A stretch of DNA of 64,000 nucleotides from Pyrinomonadaceae bacterium (lineage in GTDB: Bacteria; Acidobacteriota; Blastocatellia; Pyrinomonadales; Pyrinomonadaceae): contig JAGOBH010000001.1 in NCBI GenBank assembly GCA_017983495.1, positions 913,543-977,542 of the forward strand, written 5' to 3'. Both the position numbers and the translations under genes were made by a program. Shown piece by piece: positions 61,024 through 64,000 of this stretch. The notes beneath the pieces are model-generated. The model was not told where the DNA came from. It searched no databases and saw only the letters and a program-made list of their open reading frames with translations. Every line of letters begins with the position of its first letter. The stretch's first letter is position 1.

Positions 61024-61980
61024 CTACTGCGGGTCCTGAACTCTTTTCTTGATCTGAACGATGAACGAACGGACGGCCGTTGCCTCCGAGCTGTCGGGAA
61101 AGATCCGCAGAAACTCCTCATAGACTGCGATGGCGTCGTCAAATTTTTCGAGTCTTTCGTAGATCAGCCCAACGAGCTGGTAGATGATCATCGCGTCAGG
61201 AGCACCTGAGAGTTGTTTGAGTGCGGAGCGGAGATATTTGGCAGATTCGGCGTAATTGGCTTGTTCCTGTTCGAAATCGCCGGCACCCCCAAACCCCTCG
61301 GCTTTTTGCTTATATAGGAGGCCGAGACCCGTCAGTGCTTCGGGCTGAAAACCCTTGCCCTCGGTGATCGCACGCTTAAAATCCGCGACAGCCTTGTCCT
61401 CTTCGCCGTTTTCCTTATGGATGCGGCCCAGAACCGCCGAGGCTTCGGGAAACACGGGTCGGAGTTTTCGTGCTGACGCTATCGCCTTTTCGGCGTCTTC
61501 CAGATCGCCTGTTTCGGTCAGCACGCGGGCAAGGGCAACGTATGCGTCGGGATAGTTTGGGCGCAGTTTGATCGCCCGGCGATAAGCTTCGGCGGCCAAT
61601 TCACGGTCGACAGCGGTCAGGCGTTCGGCCTCCTGAAAAGCAAGTTCCGCCTTGTCGGACGTTTTGACGAGTGTGACCTTAATGTCGCCCTTTTGCGCTG
61701 CGGTGATCGGCTGTGAGCTTTCCTTGAATCCATCGGCGCGGACCCTCAGCACATGGTTGCCGGTCGAAACTGTGTTGATCTCGAGCTTTCCGCCGGAGTC
61801 TGCCTTTCCGTAACGGACGCCGTCGAGCCACACGGTGGCACCGGCCTCGGTAACGATCCGGAGCGTGCGTTGCTTTACCGCCGGGGCTGCGGTCCTGACC
61901 TGGCCCGAGATATCCGACGTCAGAAATAGAGCGGAAATAGCCAGGATAAAGATCGAAATTGTTGATAGAACGGTCTTCAT
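61024..61980 (-). CDS. Exported PEGA / TPR protein
   Basis: A 318-residue protein with a signal peptide (about 1-27), a PEGA domain (about 40-105; 'TVWLDGVRYGKADSGGKLEINTVSTGNHVLRV') and five to six TPR helical pairs ('AYRRAIKLRPNYPDAYVALARVLTETGDLEDAEKAI'). The ATG at 61980 places the signal peptide at the N terminus; an upstream in-frame ATG would add six residues. Probably a cell-envelope scaffold. Confidence 0.8.
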   Translation of the reverse strand: MKTVLSTISIFILAISALFLTSDISGQVRTAAPAVKQRTLRIVTEAGATVWLDGVRYGKADSGGKLEINTVSTGNHVLRVRADGFKESSQPITAAQKGDIKVTLVKTSDKAELAFQEAERLTAVDRELAAEAYRRAIKLRPNYPDAYVALARVLTETGDLEDAEKAIASARKLRPVFPEASAVLGRIHKENGEEDKAVADFKRAITEGKGFQPEALTGLGLLYKQKAEGFGGAGDFEQEQANYAESAKYLRSALKQLSGAPDAMIIYQLVGLIYERLEKFDDAIAVYEEFLRIFPDSSEATAVRSFIVQIKKRVQDPQ

Positions 61981-62103
61981 TTGAGTGTTTCGACGCATAT
62001 CCGAGTCGTCGCGTTGTCAGACGATCCGGCCTGTAAGGTCTCCAATATTTTAGCAGTTGTGGGTAAAAAGTGCCGATTGTCTATCTTCTGCAGCTCTCAG
62101 ACC

Positions 62104-62131
62104 TTGATTTTTTCGCCTGCAATACTATAAT
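62104..62131 (+). promoter_or_regulatory. Promoter of the tRNA-Met gene
   Basis: TTGATT (62104-62109) and a perfect TATAAT (62126-62131) at 16-bp spacing; the tRNA starts 11 bases downstream. Confidence 0.65.
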
Positions 62132-62142
62132 CATCAATTCGT

Positions 62143-62219
62143 GGCTGGGTAGCTCAGCTGGTTAGAGCGCGGGATTCATAACCCCGAGGTCGGGAGTTCA
62201 AGTCTCCCCCCCGCCACCA
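62143..62219 (+). tRNA. tRNA-Met (CAU), elongator type
   Basis: A 77-base tRNA with GCTC/GAGC D stem, anticodon loop TTCATAA, GGGAG/CTCCC T stem with TTCAAGT loop, and encoded CCA. The pair 1-72 is G-C, so it is not an initiator. tRNA-Ile2 (CAU) cannot be fully excluded, but the sequence matches common elongator Met forms. The acceptor stem has one mismatch (T4 against C69), and the last anticodon-stem pair is A-C. Confidence 0.88.
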
Positions 62220-62236
62220 TTTGTAACGATAAATTT

Positions 62237-62267
62237 GAGGCTGTCTGAAAAGGCAGCCTCTTTTTTT
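62237..62267 (+). terminator. Terminator of the tRNA-Met gene
   Basis: Stem GAGGCTGTC (62237-62245) pairs with GGCAGCCTC (62252-62260; one wobble) around a TGAAAA loop, followed by seven T. Confidence 0.85.
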
Positions 62268-62303
62268 AGTCCCTTTCGCCCGTTTCGCAGTTTATTATTT
62301 CCA

Positions 62304-62350
62304 GCCGGGCTATGCCTGTATTGCAGTGCGGCGACGGCTTGCCTCGCCGA
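62304..62350. repeat. CGGCGA-hairpin repeat, copy 1
   Basis: A ~47-bp unit starting CGGGCTATGCC and containing CGGCGA...TCGCCG. A second, diverged copy lies at 63838-63886. No gene is supported in 62268-62518; an open minus-strand frame there is largely repeat-derived. Confidence 0.5.
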
Positions 62351-62518
62351 CCGTGCCCACCGAACGCCCAAGGAGCCCGCGAGAGCGGGCGAAGGCGGAA
62401 ACCAGGGCTGTTAAGGAGCGTGCCAGCGTCGTGATCATTCAACTCGGCACGCTCGTTCACACTCGCGTTTCCGCCATTCTCCCAAAACTCGCTATTTCCA
62501 TTTTGTTTACCATCGGAG

Positions 62519-62956
62519 TCATTGATTAACGATCGGGGAACTAGTTTCAGACGCATAAACTTTGGCTTTGTCGGTGGCTCGAATCACGCCGGTCTCATCC
62601 ATGAAGAGGCAAATTCCAGGAGCTTCTTTGGGGACGTCCATTGTCGTCATTGCGGTTAATCTATATTTCGATTCGCTGACAGTAAGCTCAAATCTATAAT
62701 TATTGTCCAAGCCATCCGCAATGTCCGGTGAGATCATTCTTTCACGGTAAAGATCGTCAAACCGGCCATAAGAACCATGTGCTGTTCGGTATTTCTCTTG
62801 AGCAGTTCGTAGTTCCTTCATCCTGAGAACTGCGTTCGAAACGTCTAACCTATAATTAGTGTCACAGTTTACAAAACCGAGACATGCGAGGAGAAACCCA
62901 AAAAAGACCGCACGTGTCTTTTCGGAACGCTTTCCTGTTTCATTTGTATTACTCAT
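62519..62956 (-). CDS. Lipoprotein with pilin-like soluble domain
   Basis: A 145-residue protein. The ATG at 62956 leads into a signal peptide with lipobox 'FLLAC' (about 20-24). The following domain ('VSNAVLRMKELRTAQEKYRTAHGSYGRFDDLYRERMI', then 'NNYRFELTVSESKYRLTAM') resembles the soluble part of type II/IV pseudopilins, but no prepilin peptidase site is present. The longer upstream frame is encoded by GGGGTCA repeats and rejected. Function unknown. Confidence 0.6.
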   Translation of the reverse strand: MSNTNETGKRSEKTRAVFFGFLLACLGFVNCDTNYRLDVSNAVLRMKELRTAQEKYRTAHGSYGRFDDLYRERMISPDIADGLDNNYRFELTVSESKYRLTAMTTMDVPKEAPGICLFMDETGVIRATDKAKVYASETSSPIVNQ

Positions 62957-62965
62957 ACAAATACT

Positions 62966-63019
62966 AGCAATCGGGGTCACAGAAGCAATCGGGGTCAAGC
63001 CTGATCGCTCTTGACCCCG
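62966..63019. repeat. GGGGTCA repeat and hairpin
   Basis: Two direct copies of GCAATCGGGGTCA (starting about 62968 and 62986) and a 10-bp inverted repeat CGGGGTCAAG / CTTGACCCCG (62990-62999 and 63010-63019). Repeats of this kind are often associated with Y1 transposases elsewhere. Confidence 0.55.
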
Positions 63020-63059
63020 TTCGTCTTTCTGTTACTTCCATCGTTCTATATGTGACATA

Positions 63060-63581
63060 CTAGTTCGAGCAACTCACGGTAACTGACTTCAGTATTCGCG
63101 ACGCAATATCGTCATATTTTCTATTTGAATACAGAACCATAAACGTTACGCTCTTCTCCACATTTTTGCAGTCAACACTTAGGATTCTTACGATTGGTTT
63201 ATCGGGATCTTCGAAGTTTGCTTGCTCTTTTGTGAATTCAAAAGCCGCCTGACCACCTATTAGATCCGAGCGATTTAGAGGAATTTCCTGGAAATTCAAA
63301 ACCCTGTCTTGAGCTTTTAGGTAGTTCAGCTTACTAGTTCCAGCGGCCGATTCGATCGATACCGTCAAATCCCGATTCGAATAACGTTCAGCAAACGAGT
63401 CTTGTACCGTTATATCTTCGTTAACAAGGTCTTTGGGGATCGATAAACTATAGTTGTGTTCGCTGATCGTTTTCAAATCGTCCGTGAGTTTATCGCTGTC
63501 CGAAACTAAATCGCCACTATGTACACACGAACTGAGTATGAAGGCCAGCGCCATTACCCCTGTCAAAATAAAAGACTGCAT
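63060..63581 (-). CDS. Hypothetical lipoprotein
   Basis: A 173-residue protein from the ATG at 63581, with a signal peptide and lipobox 'ILSSC' (cysteine about residue 19). The mature part is beta-rich ('NYSLSIPKDLVNEDITVQDSFAERY', 'GGQAAFEFTKEQ') and resembles PsbP/LpqN-type small lipoproteins only loosely. An upstream in-frame start would add 52 residues before the signal peptide and is rejected. Confidence 0.6.
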   Translation of the reverse strand: MQSFILTGVMALAFILSSCVHSGDLVSDSDKLTDDLKTISEHNYSLSIPKDLVNEDITVQDSFAERYSNRDLTVSIESAAGTSKLNYLKAQDRVLNFQEIPLNRSDLIGGQAAFEFTKEQANFEDPDKPIVRILSVDCKNVEKSVTFMVLYSNRKYDDIASRILKSVTVSCSN

Positions 63582-63781
63582 AAAGGGAAGCACGGGGTCA
63601 GGAATGCGATGTTGCAATTCTCTGGCCGGAGCCTGACCATTCAGTGTTCTTGAAAAACCGTCAAATGCCCTGTCTCCCAACGCGGCGCGGTTAGAGACGG
63701 TTGTGTCTGCTGAATATCGCTGGGAGGCGTAGGGCATGATGAGGCTATTGTGGAAGAGTACGTTATCGATGTCAATAAATT

Positions 63782-63886
63782 TTGCGTTCGTGGATCGTAG
63801 TTCGTGGATCGTCTTTCGTGAATCGTGATCTGCCGGACGGGCTATGCCCTTATCGCAGAGCGGCGATGGCTACGCCTCGCCGTCAC
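63782..63886. repeat. 14-base tandem repeat and CGGCGA-hairpin repeat, copy 2
   Basis: Three units of about 14 bases (TTCGTGGATCGTAG and variants) run at about 63786-63828. A diverged copy of the 62304 element (CGGGCTATGCC...CGGCGA...TCGCCG) follows at 63838-63886. No gene is seen from 63582 to the window end on either strand. Confidence 0.5.
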
Positions 63887-63889
63887 TCG

Positions 63890-64000
63890 CCCCCCCCCCC
63901 CCCCCCCCCCCCCCGGGGGGGGGGCCCGAAAACCCCCCAACGATTCCCTTCTAACCCTCTTCCCGAAAACGCGGAGGGAAAACATCAGGTGTGAAAAAAG
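63890..64000. other. Homopolymer run and probable low-quality contig end
   Basis: 25 C (63890-63914) followed directly by 10 G (63915-63924), then a low-complexity tail. This pattern is more like a sequencing or assembly artefact than genomic DNA. Confidence 0.7.

Noticed and set aside
62266..62556. 96-codon minus-strand frame after the tRNA terminator
   Set aside because: It runs through the terminator T-run and a hairpin repeat; composition looks non-coding.
62957..62998. Longer N terminus of the pilin-like lipoprotein
   Set aside because: The added residues (a doubled 'TPIAS') come from the GGGGTCA direct repeats and would bury the signal peptide.

Overview
The window is bacterial chromosomal DNA of moderate to high GC. 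It is packed with housekeeping genes on both strands, interrupted by one repeat-rich accessory island. Several features suggest Acidobacteriota, probably the Blastocatellia/Pyrinomonadales side, though this is an inference from gene style rather than from a marker gene. They include a secreted protein ending in repeats of the 'D-x-DGDGKTD..RP..W' type, PEGA/TPR and carboxypeptidase-regulatory/TPR secreted proteins, a DUF6702 gene next to an M1 peptidase, two Crp-like regulators, a type IVa pilus cluster, and an abundance of small palindromic repeats. The last ~110 bases (a C-run followed by a G-run) look like low-quality contig edge.

Layout. 1-6.1 kb: end of an M1 peptidase, a DUF6702 protein, a LytS/LytTR two-component pair, SixA phosphatase and a PhoB/PhoR-like pair. 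6.1-9.4 kb: a CarD-like regulator behind a good sigma70 promoter, a 1 kb gene-poor stretch with CRP-like operators, and two paralogous Crp/Fnr regulators. 9.4-15.4 kb: an exonuclease-queF pair and a tightly overlapping chain pyrE / ATP-grasp / ASCH / truA / DUF952, followed by uppS and cdsA. 15.4-20.4 kb: a membrane protein, a GxxExxY gene bounded by 38-bp inverted repeats, aspS, Imm32, DUF4870 and a zinc-ribbon protein. 20.4-31 kb: MFS transporter, thioesterase, secreted hydrolase, RNase D-like nuclease, yceH, repeat and TPR proteins, serC, selA and a cold-shock gene. 31-44.6 kb: kynA, 5'-nucleotidase, GHL10-type hydrolase, hemW, an AbgT transporter broken by one in-frame TAG, purL, DinB, two thioredoxin-fold proteins, a CBS/MgtE-N protein and a lytic transglycosylase. 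44.7-47.2 kb: the large repeat-bearing secreted protein. 47.4-53.4 kb: the accessory island. 53.4-64 kb: ftcD, pilC-pilT-(small basic protein)-pilB, a PEGA/TPR protein, tRNA-Met(CAU) and two lipoproteins.

The most interesting theme is small palindromic elements. Two different Y1 (REP-associated tyrosine) transposase genes each sit in a nest of their own palindromes (48.4-49.8 kb and 52.6-53.4 kb). Between them are an XRE + PD-(D/E)XK/DUF2075 helicase operon (a candidate defence module), a toxin-like nucleotidyltransferase relic and a vsr endonuclease relic cut by these repeats. Elsewhere, other palindrome families lie between genes (24.9, 19.0, 14.5 kb). Strikingly, palindromes also lie in frame inside two housekeeping genes: a 60-bp palindrome codes for residues 326-345 of aspartyl-tRNA synthetase, and a 63-bp palindrome codes for about 21 residues of HemW. 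This resembles the protein-coding palindromic elements known from Rickettsia, in what looks like an unrelated lineage.
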